From positions 36,710 through 100,709 of the forward strand of contig JAFYHN010000055.1 in NCBI GenBank assembly GCA_017539165.1: DNA of 64,000 bases, in the 5' to 3' direction. Positions 52,631 to 61,248 of the stretch are shown here, in pieces. The translations under genes were made by a program, and so were the position numbers. Within the stretch, counting starts at the first letter, position 1. Each line of letters starts with the position of its first letter. The DNA is from Eubacterium sp. (GTDB taxonomy: Bacteria > Bacillota > Clostridia > Lachnospirales > Lachnospiraceae). The notes under the pieces are model-generated. The model did not search any database, was not told the DNA's origin, and was given only the letters and a program-made list of their open reading frames with translations.

Positions 52631-54433
52631 CTATTTAGTCTTACTTTTTGCTGAAGTTTTTACTGTCATTCCTTTGAACAGCTTCTTGTACTTCTTCAAA
52701 GCTTTCTTAGGAACAACCACTACTGCTTTCCTGCCAATGCCCTTAAATGCATTCGCCTTCACGCTCTTTATAACAGTACCAGCTACCGTTATCTTAGTAA
52801 CCTTTGAACAACCGCTAAATGCCCCAGCACCGATGCTAGTTACATTCTTACCTATCTTAACAGTCGTAAGCTTTTTACTATTTGCAAATGCCTTAGCACC
52901 TATTGATGTGATCTTATAAGTAATTCCCTTATATTGTACGGAATCAGCAATAACCGCATTCTTAAGATTCTTATTCTGATTCTTAACAACAGCGACCTTA
53001 TAGCTTCCTTTCTTGGATTCAGTAACTTTGTACTTAATCTTTCCACTTACAAATGTCTTACCCTTCGCAAGTGCCTGAACTTTTTTAGTATCTTTCTTCT
53101 TGTCAGTATTATCAGTTTTTTTACCATCTGAAGCCGGCTTATCAGAAGCAGGAGCCTTATAAACATATCCTGGGATTTTCAGTGTCACATCTGTTGAATC
53201 CGGATATACAGTTTCATACGCATTCGTCTCTGAATTATATGCAGAATATGAATCATCCGTTAGGACTCTCAGATAGTATACCTCACCAGCTTTAAGTTCG
53301 GCTGTTATTCTAAACTGATATCTATGATCTTGATAGTATTGTTCCTGAGCTTTATACTCTTCCGAACCATATGAATAATTATAATGATTCTTTTCAGCCT
53401 TTCTATCTATTCCATATTCATCATAATAAGTTCCAATCTTATTTCCAAGTTTATTGTATAAAACACCATATGTATAAAGTCCAGAATAATAATAGTCGTC
53501 ATAGTTATATTTAGTCGATGACTCAATGCTATATGAACCAGTTGTTGAAGGTCTTAAAGTCACATATCTTGCACTAAGTCTGGTAACATTTATCTTTTTT
53601 TCAGAAGATGTCATTTCTTCCGTTATAATATATTCTGGATCTATTTTTGAGAAAATATACACTGTTTTATATACATTTCCTCTATATGCCCCAACTCCCT
53701 TTATCCAGAGCGTATATATTCCCTTCTCTTTTGGAAATCCATTTTTCCAGGCTATACTATTTTTGCTCACATATGAACTCATAGAATAAGTATTTAATGA
53801 ACAATACCCAAATACTTTCCAATCAGTACCATATTTCAATTCTAACATCACCTTATCACCTGCAGAATTAGTATAAGATGAATAAAATTCAATGTTTGAA
53901 ACATCAATCGGAGAACCTGTGTATTCATATGGCGAGATATCTCTAACTGAAAAGTTTGATATATCTTTATACTCATGCATACAGTATAGAGTTATATTAC
54001 CACCTCTACAGAATAAATCATTAAACTTCACCGCTATATAGTAAGTAGTGCCAGAATAAAAATATCCTGTTAATTTTCTATTGCTGTATCCATTTTCACT
54101 TGTAACTGTAGATGTACTCCCAAAACTGCTAATGGATGATTTTCCGCTTGTATCAGTTACTTCTTTATAACCAGCAAGATATGTATTGGCATCCTGCTCA
54201 GTATAGAATTGATAGTAATCTGTAGTATCTGGTTTAAACTCCACATACTTTATACTATTATCAGATTCAATCTTTACATTAATAGATCCATTAAACTTGA
54301 TCGTACCTACTATATTATCTTTATATGAAGATGCCGCACTGACATTTCCTACACTTCCCATACCACTTAACATGGTAAATGATATTATAATCGAAAGTAC
54401 AAATGCAAGCATTCTGATTGACATTTTTCTCAT
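52631..54433 (-). CDS. Secreted BspA-type leucine-rich repeat protein
   Basis: About 600 residues. Start 54433 (MRKMSIRMLAF) has GGAGG 7 bases upstream. Signal peptide ends near NVSAA. Tyr/Ser-rich beta region with a YIITEEM and AGEVYYLRVLTDDSY-type repeats, Lys-rich linker, then two or three LRR_5 units (ITSIGAKAFANSKKL, VTSIGAGAFSGCSKV, VKANAFKGIGRKA). Family proteins sit on the cell surface and bind host or plant matter. Followed by a PEBP lipoprotein. No cell-wall sorting motif seen. Confidence 0.87.
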   Translation of the reverse strand: MRKMSIRMLAFVLSIIISFTMLSGMGSVGNVSAASSYKDNIVGTIKFNGSINVKIESDNSIKYVEFKPDTTDYYQFYTEQDANTYLAGYKEVTDTSGKSSISSFGSTSTVTSENGYSNRKLTGYFYSGTTYYIAVKFNDLFCRGGNITLYCMHEYKDISNFSVRDISPYEYTGSPIDVSNIEFYSSYTNSAGDKVMLELKYGTDWKVFGYCSLNTYSMSSYVSKNSIAWKNGFPKEKGIYTLWIKGVGAYRGNVYKTVYIFSKIDPEYIITEEMTSSEKKINVTRLSARYVTLRPSTTGSYSIESSTKYNYDDYYYSGLYTYGVLYNKLGNKIGTYYDEYGIDRKAEKNHYNYSYGSEEYKAQEQYYQDHRYQFRITAELKAGEVYYLRVLTDDSYSAYNSETNAYETVYPDSTDVTLKIPGYVYKAPASDKPASDGKKTDNTDKKKDTKKVQALAKGKTFVSGKIKYKVTESKKGSYKVAVVKNQNKNLKNAVIADSVQYKGITYKITSIGAKAFANSKKLTTVKIGKNVTSIGAGAFSGCSKVTKITVAGTVIKSVKANAFKGIGRKAVVVVPKKALKKYKKLFKGMTVKTSAKSKTK

Positions 54434-54465
54434 GTCTTTACCTCCTTTTCCTAGTGACTTTGTCA

Positions 54466-56832
54466 CTATTTCTGAGATTTGACTACAACTGTATTTGCAA
54501 GCTTAGCCTTCTTTAAAAGCTTTTTGTAAGATTTGAGCTTTGCCGAAGGAACCGTGATAGTTGCATTCTTATTGATTCCCTTAAATGCATTTGTTCCTAT
54601 CTTCGATATCTTCTTTGATTTAATAGATATCGATTTCAGCTTAGCACAGTTGCTGAATGCATTTGCACCTATTGTCTTTACATTTGCAAGAATAACTACA
54701 GAAGTCAGCTTCTTATTTCCGTAAAATGCTTTACTGCCGATAGCTGTAACACTATATGTTACTCCCTTGTACTTAACTGTCTTCGGAATTGATACTTTCT
54801 TAGCTTTAGTATTTTTATTCTTTACAACAGTTACCTGACACTTACCCTTTTTCGAAGAAGTAACTTTATACTGAATATTTTTTACTGTAAATCCAGAAAC
54901 TTTCTCTGTATTTACAGTTTGATTCTGTTTCTTTGGATCAGTGGCATTTCCTGGTACACTTACTATTTTGATTGAAAAACTTGTTTTATCCGGAATCGTA
55001 CATAACTTGTTATTATCATAATCCACGTACGTTCCGCGTCCAATCCTCAAACAGATATAGTAAGTCTCTCCTCCTTTAAGATCAGCTATCACTGAGAAAT
55101 CATTTTTTTCTCCGGTTGTCTTTCTTAATGCATATTCATAGTCACCATACGAACTCATAAATGATTGATTATAATTCATTCCATATATTGCATCTACGTA
55201 ATTCCCTTTACTATCATAAATCACAGCAAAGATAGGGTACCCAAGATTAGCGTCAGAATAAATCAGATATCTACCTGTATTTTCAGGCTTATATGAGTAG
55301 AATATATTCTTACCCGATTCCACAGTCACTGTTTGGGTTGCTTTTGTTATATTTCCTTTTACAGATATTTCATCAAGTGCTATATCAGTATGGATTGTAA
55401 TCTGAACATATTTTGTTCCGTGAAATATTCCCTTTCCGTCCATCTTAACATAGTATATTCCGGCATTTGTCGGGCTACCAGTTTTCCATTTGATAGCATT
55501 TCTTAACTGATAATACCGACTATATGCATCCGCCGTACAATACCCTGATATCACATAGTCTTTTCCGCACTCTAATATCTTTGAATTTGAGGAACCTTTA
55601 AAATCATGACATATCAATATAATCTGATTAAGATTCACCTGACTTCCAGTATATTGGAACTCAGGGTTTAAAACTGAAATATTGTCACCATGAGAATAAT
55701 AATAATCATCATAATAATTATTATCATTATCTTCACCATAATTACTATAAAAACTACTTTCTGACGAACTGATATCCAGCCCGTCTTTTATACTCAAGTC
55801 AAAGGTTGTCTTACCCTTAAATTCTCCAGTTCCAGTCGCCTCTATAACATATTTACCACCAACTGAAGGAAGTCCGTTTTGATAATCCCCGTATTTTTTA
55901 TTTACATTATCCCACTTTTTATACTTATACGTTGCTGTAGCATATAAAGTTGACTGAACACCTTCTGGATTCTTATATTTTTTATAAACCTTTACTTTCA
56001 GATCTTCAGGATTTATCGGATCTCCCCAGTATGTTACAGACGAATATTCACCCTGATACGATAGGTCAGATAAATTCTTATAATCATATATTCTATATGA
56101 AAAAGACTTAGTTCCTGAATAATTCCCGGTACCTTCTACCTTCAAACTGTAATAGCCGGGAGTAGCCGGAAATCCGGTAACGTAATCACCTATAGTATTT
56201 GTTTCAGTGTTTCTTTTAGCATACGAAATATTGTATGTAGCTATATTCTTTTCTTCTGTTCCAGATGCATCCTTTATGGTTCGATATATCATAAAGTTTA
56301 TATCTTCCATCTTTACATCTTTTCCATAATATGTAGCCGAATATGGACTATAAGAATAATTTGTTATATCAATTCTACAGCCAACCGACATATTAGACAG
56401 CTCTTCCGTATAATCGACTGTTTTACTTTTGTTATTACAAGTAATTCCGATATAATACGTAGTTCCTGCATTAAGTGTCCTGCTGAATTGATTAGTAGCG
56501 CTATACATAGCATATCCGGAAACGACATCATTCGCTCCTAAACTCTTCCCTATCTTATATACCAAAGTGCTCTTATGTTCTGGAAAAATAAACATATAAG
56601 AATTGGTTTTTGTCGGAGTAATCTTTAAATATGCAGTATCATATGTAAAGTTACCATTTGCATCGTTACCATTACTTTTTATTGAGATTGTCTTATTTTG
56701 TCCCAAGCTGATCTCTACAGCATCTTCTGCCGCCTTTACTGATGATATACTGCCGACACCGGTCAGTACCGAGAAAAAAAGAATAGCGATTAAAACATAA
56801 TATAATAATAGATTATTATTCTTCTTATCCAT
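54466..56832 (-). CDS. Secreted BspA-type leucine-rich repeat protein, large
   Basis: About 788 residues. Start 56832 (MDKKNNNLLL) has GGGAGG upstream. Signal peptide ends near VKAAED. Several MBG/Ig-like repeats (YSPYSATYYGKDVKMEDI, YSSVTYWGDPINPEDL, FQYTGSQVNLNQII) each followed by a 'GTG'-type strand phrase (KVEGTGNYSGTKSF, EATGTGEFKGKTTF, KMDGKGIFHGTKYV), then LRR_5 units at the end (VTAIGSKAFYGNKKL, VKTIGANAFSNCAKL). Clearly a paralogue of the neighbour at 52631. Confidence 0.87.
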   Translation of the reverse strand: MDKKNNNLLLYYVLIAILFFSVLTGVGSISSVKAAEDAVEISLGQNKTISIKSNGNDANGNFTYDTAYLKITPTKTNSYMFIFPEHKSTLVYKIGKSLGANDVVSGYAMYSATNQFSRTLNAGTTYYIGITCNNKSKTVDYTEELSNMSVGCRIDITNYSYSPYSATYYGKDVKMEDINFMIYRTIKDASGTEEKNIATYNISYAKRNTETNTIGDYVTGFPATPGYYSLKVEGTGNYSGTKSFSYRIYDYKNLSDLSYQGEYSSVTYWGDPINPEDLKVKVYKKYKNPEGVQSTLYATATYKYKKWDNVNKKYGDYQNGLPSVGGKYVIEATGTGEFKGKTTFDLSIKDGLDISSSESSFYSNYGEDNDNNYYDDYYYSHGDNISVLNPEFQYTGSQVNLNQIILICHDFKGSSNSKILECGKDYVISGYCTADAYSRYYQLRNAIKWKTGSPTNAGIYYVKMDGKGIFHGTKYVQITIHTDIALDEISVKGNITKATQTVTVESGKNIFYSYKPENTGRYLIYSDANLGYPIFAVIYDSKGNYVDAIYGMNYNQSFMSSYGDYEYALRKTTGEKNDFSVIADLKGGETYYICLRIGRGTYVDYDNNKLCTIPDKTSFSIKIVSVPGNATDPKKQNQTVNTEKVSGFTVKNIQYKVTSSKKGKCQVTVVKNKNTKAKKVSIPKTVKYKGVTYSVTAIGSKAFYGNKKLTSVVILANVKTIGANAFSNCAKLKSISIKSKKISKIGTNAFKGINKNATITVPSAKLKSYKKLLKKAKLANTVVVKSQK

Positions 56833-57015
56833 TTGCACCCCTCCCATAATATATACCTATCGTTAACATGATAGTGATTGTAATTGTAACATAAAGTATA
56901 TACAAAATATTTCACAATTATATTTGGCTAGTTTTTACAATTTAAAGAACGTTATAAACATGATAGAATATTTATCACGAAAAATATTATAAAAGTTGCG
57001 AAAGGGAGAAATGTT

Positions 57016-57588
57016 ATGAAAAAAACAACACGCATTATTTCATTCATGCTTGTTGTAGCTGTGATGTTTTCAATGGTTTTTGTTGATGCATTCGCCATCG
57101 AATCAGAGGCAGCTGCAGCAAGAAAGGTAACTACAGGAGTTGTACGTTCTTACAAGCAGAACGATCCAAAACTCAAGAAAGTACCTGCCGTAAAGAAGGG
57201 AACAACAAGAGTAACTCAGAAAAAGCAGCATGCACTTGTTAAGTTCACTGCTCCTCAGACAAAGGCTTACACATTTACTGTAAGTAACGTATCTGATCCA
57301 TCTGACAAGTCTAATATCGCATGTGGACATTATTACATTCTTAAGGACAACGGAAGAGGTTACTTAGAAAGCTTAACCGCTTCAACACAGGGTGGAAAAA
57401 ATTCTACTCTTAGAATTGCTACTCCTCAGTTCTTAAATAACTGGAATCAGAGCGGTAGTAAATCTACTTGGTATCTTAAGAGCAGATACGGAAAAGTTAA
57501 ACTTAAAAAGGGTGAGACAGTTTACCTTGATGTTTTTGTAACAGTAGGTACAAACAAGAAGAGTCTTTACACATTAAATATTAAATAA
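57016..57588 (+). CDS. Small secreted protein of unknown function
   Basis: 190 residues, plus strand, AAAGGGAG upstream. Signal peptide MKKTTRIISFMLVVAVMFSM..., cleavage near FAIESEAAA. The mature protein is Lys/Thr/Ser-rich, with HALVKFTAPQTKAYTFTVSNV, reminiscent of the beta-sandwich N-terminal domains of the LRR proteins beside it, but with no repeats. Codon use is biased to a small set (high-expression look). Function unknown. Confidence 0.75.
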   Translation: MKKTTRIISFMLVVAVMFSMVFVDAFAIESEAAAARKVTTGVVRSYKQNDPKLKKVPAVKKGTTRVTQKKQHALVKFTAPQTKAYTFTVSNVSDPSDKSNIACGHYYILKDNGRGYLESLTASTQGGKNSTLRIATPQFLNNWNQSGSKSTWYLKSRYGKVKLKKGETVYLDVFVTVGTNKKSLYTLNIK

Positions 57589-57604
57589 TTGCTTTAAATG
57601 AAAA

Positions 57605-57643
57605 GATGACAGTTGAAATCAGATTTCAACTGTCATCTTTTTT
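57605..57643. terminator. Perfect palindromic terminator
   Basis: GATGACAGTTGAAATC (57605-57620) and its exact complement (57622-57637), followed by six T; preceded by AAAA, so usable from both sides between convergent genes. Same sequence family as 30174-30212. Confidence 0.9.
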
Positions 57644-57647
57644 GTGA

Positions 57648-59015
57648 CTATTCTGAAGCTACTTCTTTAGTTATATTTTTAACCCATTTGTATTTCATAT
57701 AGTGTATATATACTGCCGGGATTTTTACAAATTCATCTAATGTGAGGATGAATGCCACAACCGGAATGGAAAATTTCCAGACAAATGCCCCAAGCATTCC
57801 TAACGGTACAACAACACCCCAAAGTGTTATTATGTCACACCACATTCCAAACTTCGTATCTCCTCCAGCTGGGAAGATTCCACCTATTATTGTAGAATTG
57901 AGCGAATTACCGATTATATAGTACGAAGACAGAAACATCATGATCTTAAGATAACCTCTGGCCTGTCCTTCAAACGTGATCACTTTCATTAAAAGCGGAG
58001 TAACCGCTAGAAGGATAAGTCCCGATATAAATCCAATCAGAATTGAGAATCTTACAAAACTGCCTCCGGCTCGTTTTGCCTCATCCAGTTCATTTCTACC
58101 CATCATCTGGCCAAGTATGATAGATACTCCTGAAGCTATACCCCAACAGAAGCTTGCCACGATTCCCCTTACTATACTTGCTATGGAATTGGCCGCTGTA
58201 GCATCACTTCCCAGATGTCCCATAATAACCGAATACATTGCAACTCCACCGCCCCAGCCTAGCTGATTCAACAGAAGCGGAACGGTATACTTCCAGTAAT
58301 CCTTATGTAATTCTTTGCTGAGTCTTTGTCCCACGCTATTGATCATAAGCATCTTCATGATATTCAATGAAGGACATTTGCCCATAAAGATAAGCACAAG
58401 AACAAATGCAGCCTCAAACACTCTTGCGATGATAGTAGCAAGTGCGGCACCACCTATTCCCATTTCCGGAAAGAATCCGAGACCGAATATAAGACAGGCA
58501 TTTAGGACAATATTCAAAACTACCGATATCGAACCGATAACTGAACTAAGCACAGCCTTATCGCATATCTTAAGTATCCCAAAATACACCTGAGAGAATC
58601 CACCGATTATATAAGACAGCGAAACCATCCTGAGATATCCGGCGCCCTTACTGATCAGTATCGGGTCACTCGTAAAAACATGCATTATTTGTTTCGGAAC
58701 AAAAAGTGTTGCAAGTGTGAAAATCAGACCCACAAGCAAAGTATAACGCATAGTTATTGCCAACACTTCATCTACAGTTTTCTTATCCCCTTTGCCCCAG
58801 TACTGGGCAGCAAGAACTGAACATCCGTAAACAAACGCTCCAAAAAACAGACTGTATATAAATGCTATCTGAGTTGCAAGTGATACCGCCGACAGAGAAT
58901 CCTGATCCAGGAAACCAAGCATAAATGCGTCGGAGGCAGACACTAGCGCCGACATCAGATATTGAAATGAAATCGGTAGTACTATGATAAAAAGTTTTTT
59001 GTATATATTCTTCAT
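57648..59015 (-). CDS. MATE-family multidrug/Na+ antiporter
   Basis: 455 residues from ATG 59015 (GGGGAG upstream); about 12 helices in two halves. FIIVLPISFQYLMSALVSASDAFMLG, AAQYWGKGD and GGIFPAGGDTKFGMW are typical NorM/DinF-type phrases. Exports drugs or metabolites by ion exchange. Stands between LRR genes with terminators on both sides. Confidence 0.9.
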   Translation of the reverse strand: MKNIYKKLFIIVLPISFQYLMSALVSASDAFMLGFLDQDSLSAVSLATQIAFIYSLFFGAFVYGCSVLAAQYWGKGDKKTVDEVLAITMRYTLLVGLIFTLATLFVPKQIMHVFTSDPILISKGAGYLRMVSLSYIIGGFSQVYFGILKICDKAVLSSVIGSISVVLNIVLNACLIFGLGFFPEMGIGGAALATIIARVFEAAFVLVLIFMGKCPSLNIMKMLMINSVGQRLSKELHKDYWKYTVPLLLNQLGWGGGVAMYSVIMGHLGSDATAANSIASIVRGIVASFCWGIASGVSIILGQMMGRNELDEAKRAGGSFVRFSILIGFISGLILLAVTPLLMKVITFEGQARGYLKIMMFLSSYYIIGNSLNSTIIGGIFPAGGDTKFGMWCDIITLWGVVVPLGMLGAFVWKFSIPVVAFILTLDEFVKIPAVYIHYMKYKWVKNITKEVASE

Positions 59016-59060
59016 CTTACTCCCCAAGTAAATCTTTAATGAATGTTTATTATATAATAA

Positions 59061-59090
59061 AATCCCGCAAGAAACAATTCCTGCGGGATT
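59061..59090 (-). terminator. Intrinsic terminator of LRR gene
   Basis: AATCCCGCA (59061-59069) and TGCGGGATT (59082-59090), followed on the minus strand by a T-rich tract. Confidence 0.85.
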
Positions 59091-59126
59091 CATCTTCATA
59101 GCAATTCCGATTTCGAAATGCAACTA

Positions 59127-59948
59127 TTATTTTGTAATCTTAGCTGTCTTAGGAGCCTTAGCCTTCTTGATCATCTTTGAATAGCTTGTAAGCTTCTTTG
59201 CAGGAACCTTGAACTTAGCCTTCTTGTTGATTCCCTTGAATGCATTAGAACCGATATTTGTAAGCTTTGTAGCCTTAACTGTTACATTCTTTAACTTGCT
59301 GCATCCGTTGAATGCGTTAACACCGATCTTTGTGATGTTCTTTCCGATAACAACCTTTGTGATCTTCTTGTTACCCTTGAAAGCGTTCTTGTTGACTGTA
59401 GTAACACTAAACTTAACACCTGCGATCTTTACTGTTTCCTTGATTGTAACTGATGTAGCTGTTGAATTGTATGGCTTAACATATGATACAACACCACCAG
59501 TAACCTTACCATTCTTCTTTGTTACCTTAGTAATAGTATACTTACCCTTTGTTGTCTTATCAGCAACCTTAAGGTTCTTCTTTAATTCTGACTTCTTAAC
59601 TTTCTCAGCAACACGATATGTTACCTTTCCATCCTTAAGAGTCTTTCCATCAGCAGAAAATGTACCGATACCCTTCTTTGTTACAGCCTTCTTAGTTTTC
59701 TTAACAACATCAGGAGTAACCTTAGCTTCTGTAGCCTTATCGTCTTTCTTTTCTGGTTCTGTAGCTGTGTGAGGTGCATCACTCTTTGTGTGCTTATCTG
59801 CATCACTCTTTGTATGTGTAGCGTCACTCTTTGTGTGTGTTTCAGCATTTGCAACTACTGCTGCAGATACACCTGCTACTCCACACATAGGTGAACCAAA
59901 TCCGATACATGCTACTGTTAATGCAATCAATCCCTTTTTAAGTTTCAT
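59127..59948 (-). CDS. Short secreted BspA-type leucine-rich repeat protein
   Basis: 273 residues. Signal peptide to about residue 35 (VANAE), then three or four short HTKSDA-type repeats (THTKSDA, KHTKSDA), Lys-rich linker, and LRR_5 units (VTTVNKNAFKGNKKI, ITKIGVNAFNGCSKL, LTNIGSNAFKGINKK). Highly biased codon use like the gene at 57016, suggesting strong expression. Promoter region lies in 59949-60110. Confidence 0.87.
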   Translation of the reverse strand: MKLKKGLIALTVACIGFGSPMCGVAGVSAAVVANAETHTKSDATHTKSDADKHTKSDAPHTATEPEKKDDKATEAKVTPDVVKKTKKAVTKKGIGTFSADGKTLKDGKVTYRVAEKVKKSELKKNLKVADKTTKGKYTITKVTKKNGKVTGGVVSYVKPYNSTATSVTIKETVKIAGVKFSVTTVNKNAFKGNKKITKVVIGKNITKIGVNAFNGCSKLKNVTVKATKLTNIGSNAFKGINKKAKFKVPAKKLTSYSKMIKKAKAPKTAKITK

Positions 59949-60080
59949 TCTTTTATCCCTCCAATTTACCTATAATATCCATGCGAATATACAGAATTAT
60001 TTTTTTACTCGCACAAGATATAATTATACTCACTTCACGTTGCATAAACAAGTAAAAAAAAATTGTTAAACATGCACAAA

Positions 60081-60110
60081 AGAGGCCCCTCAGCCACCTG
60101 CAGAACCTCT
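60081..60110 (-). terminator. Probable terminator after DUF3810 gene
   Basis: AGAGG/CCTCT arms with further G-U-rich pairing inside, then TTTTGTG on the minus strand; overlaps the region just past the stop codon. Confidence 0.45.
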
Positions 60111-61232
60111 CTAATAAATCTTTCCATCATAGTATTGTAGTAAAAGAAGCGTTACTCCATCATATGAATTCTCCTGAAGTATATCTCCCTGGATCTCCCA
60201 TCCTTTATCCGATGTTTTTGTGATAACCTTTTCGACCTTTGGCATTTCATCTATTGGATGAGAATCAGCATCATATATTTCCTTTTTTATAGCATATGAC
60301 GCACTCTTGATTTTCGTAACCCGCTCACTAAATTTCGCCTCAGGTTCACTATTCGTGCCGATACTCTTCTTGTAATCCTGCATCACCCAATAATACATAT
60401 CTAGATACCCGGAAAGACGAAGATATGGATTATCACTCTTTACCAGAGCAAGTTCGCTAAGGAAGTTACCTTCATTCTCCTTGTAGTAACCCTTATGATG
60501 TGAAAGTTCATGCGTCTCTATAATATATCGTCCCAAAGGAGACAGATACTTATTGCAAGTGGGCTCCATACTAAATGGATAGTTGTACCCACCGATATCC
60601 ATCCTCTCGAGTATATCCGAGCAGAGTGCAACCTTCATCGGAGGATAAAAGCCATTAAGCCTCGGATACTCTGAACTGAGATTCGTCATAGCTTTATCAA
60701 TCAACGATCGACTCTCATCTCCCATTGGAAATATAACCGTTCCATCCTCTTCCACTTCTATCTCTTCTGCCGCCGCATTTGCCCCTTCAACTATATAGGT
60801 TATAAGTGTTTCCAGCTCTGCGTTAGTAAACGAGGTTCTTACTTCTCGTTCTCCCACTCCTAGAACCGATCCTCGAAAAGGAATGTACCAGGTTGGCATA
60901 TACCAAAGGACAATACAAGTAAAGATCATAAGTATAGTCTTAAAATATATCCTGCAGAATCTCCGATATCCCTTCGACTTTCTCAGAAATACCAGCACTA
61001 CCAGGATTATCACCGCTCCTACAATCAGAATTGCTCCCAGATACATTATCATCTCGCCTATTGCAAATGGAACTCGGCACGTTACCTTACTGATCCCATC
61101 ACAGAGAATTCCATAGATGTTATCAGTATACCAGTCACAAAACGCTGGAAAGAAACCGGGAATGATCAGAAGCAGCGTAGCTATGATCAAAACTATCCAT
61201 ATTTTCCAAAAAACTTTCTTTTTCGTCACCAT
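60111..61232 (-). CDS. DUF3810 membrane protein with HExxH motif
   Basis: 373 residues. Three hydrophobic helices in the first 120 residues; the remainder is probably outside. ETHELSHHKGYY contains His241-Glu242-x-x-His245, and Glu254 in KENEGNFL is a likely third zinc ligand, so it looks like a metallopeptidase. Seventeen bases after the AAA+ gene. Substrate unknown; no peptidase activity has been shown for the family that I know of. Confidence 0.8.
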   Translation of the reverse strand: MVTKKKVFWKIWIVLIIATLLLIIPGFFPAFCDWYTDNIYGILCDGISKVTCRVPFAIGEMIMYLGAILIVGAVIILVVLVFLRKSKGYRRFCRIYFKTILMIFTCIVLWYMPTWYIPFRGSVLGVGEREVRTSFTNAELETLITYIVEGANAAAEEIEVEEDGTVIFPMGDESRSLIDKAMTNLSSEYPRLNGFYPPMKVALCSDILERMDIGGYNYPFSMEPTCNKYLSPLGRYIIETHELSHHKGYYKENEGNFLSELALVKSDNPYLRLSGYLDMYYWVMQDYKKSIGTNSEPEAKFSERVTKIKSASYAIKKEIYDADSHPIDEMPKVEKVITKTSDKGWEIQGDILQENSYDGVTLLLLQYYDGKIY

Positions 61233-61248
61233 TTCACCTCAGGAATTA

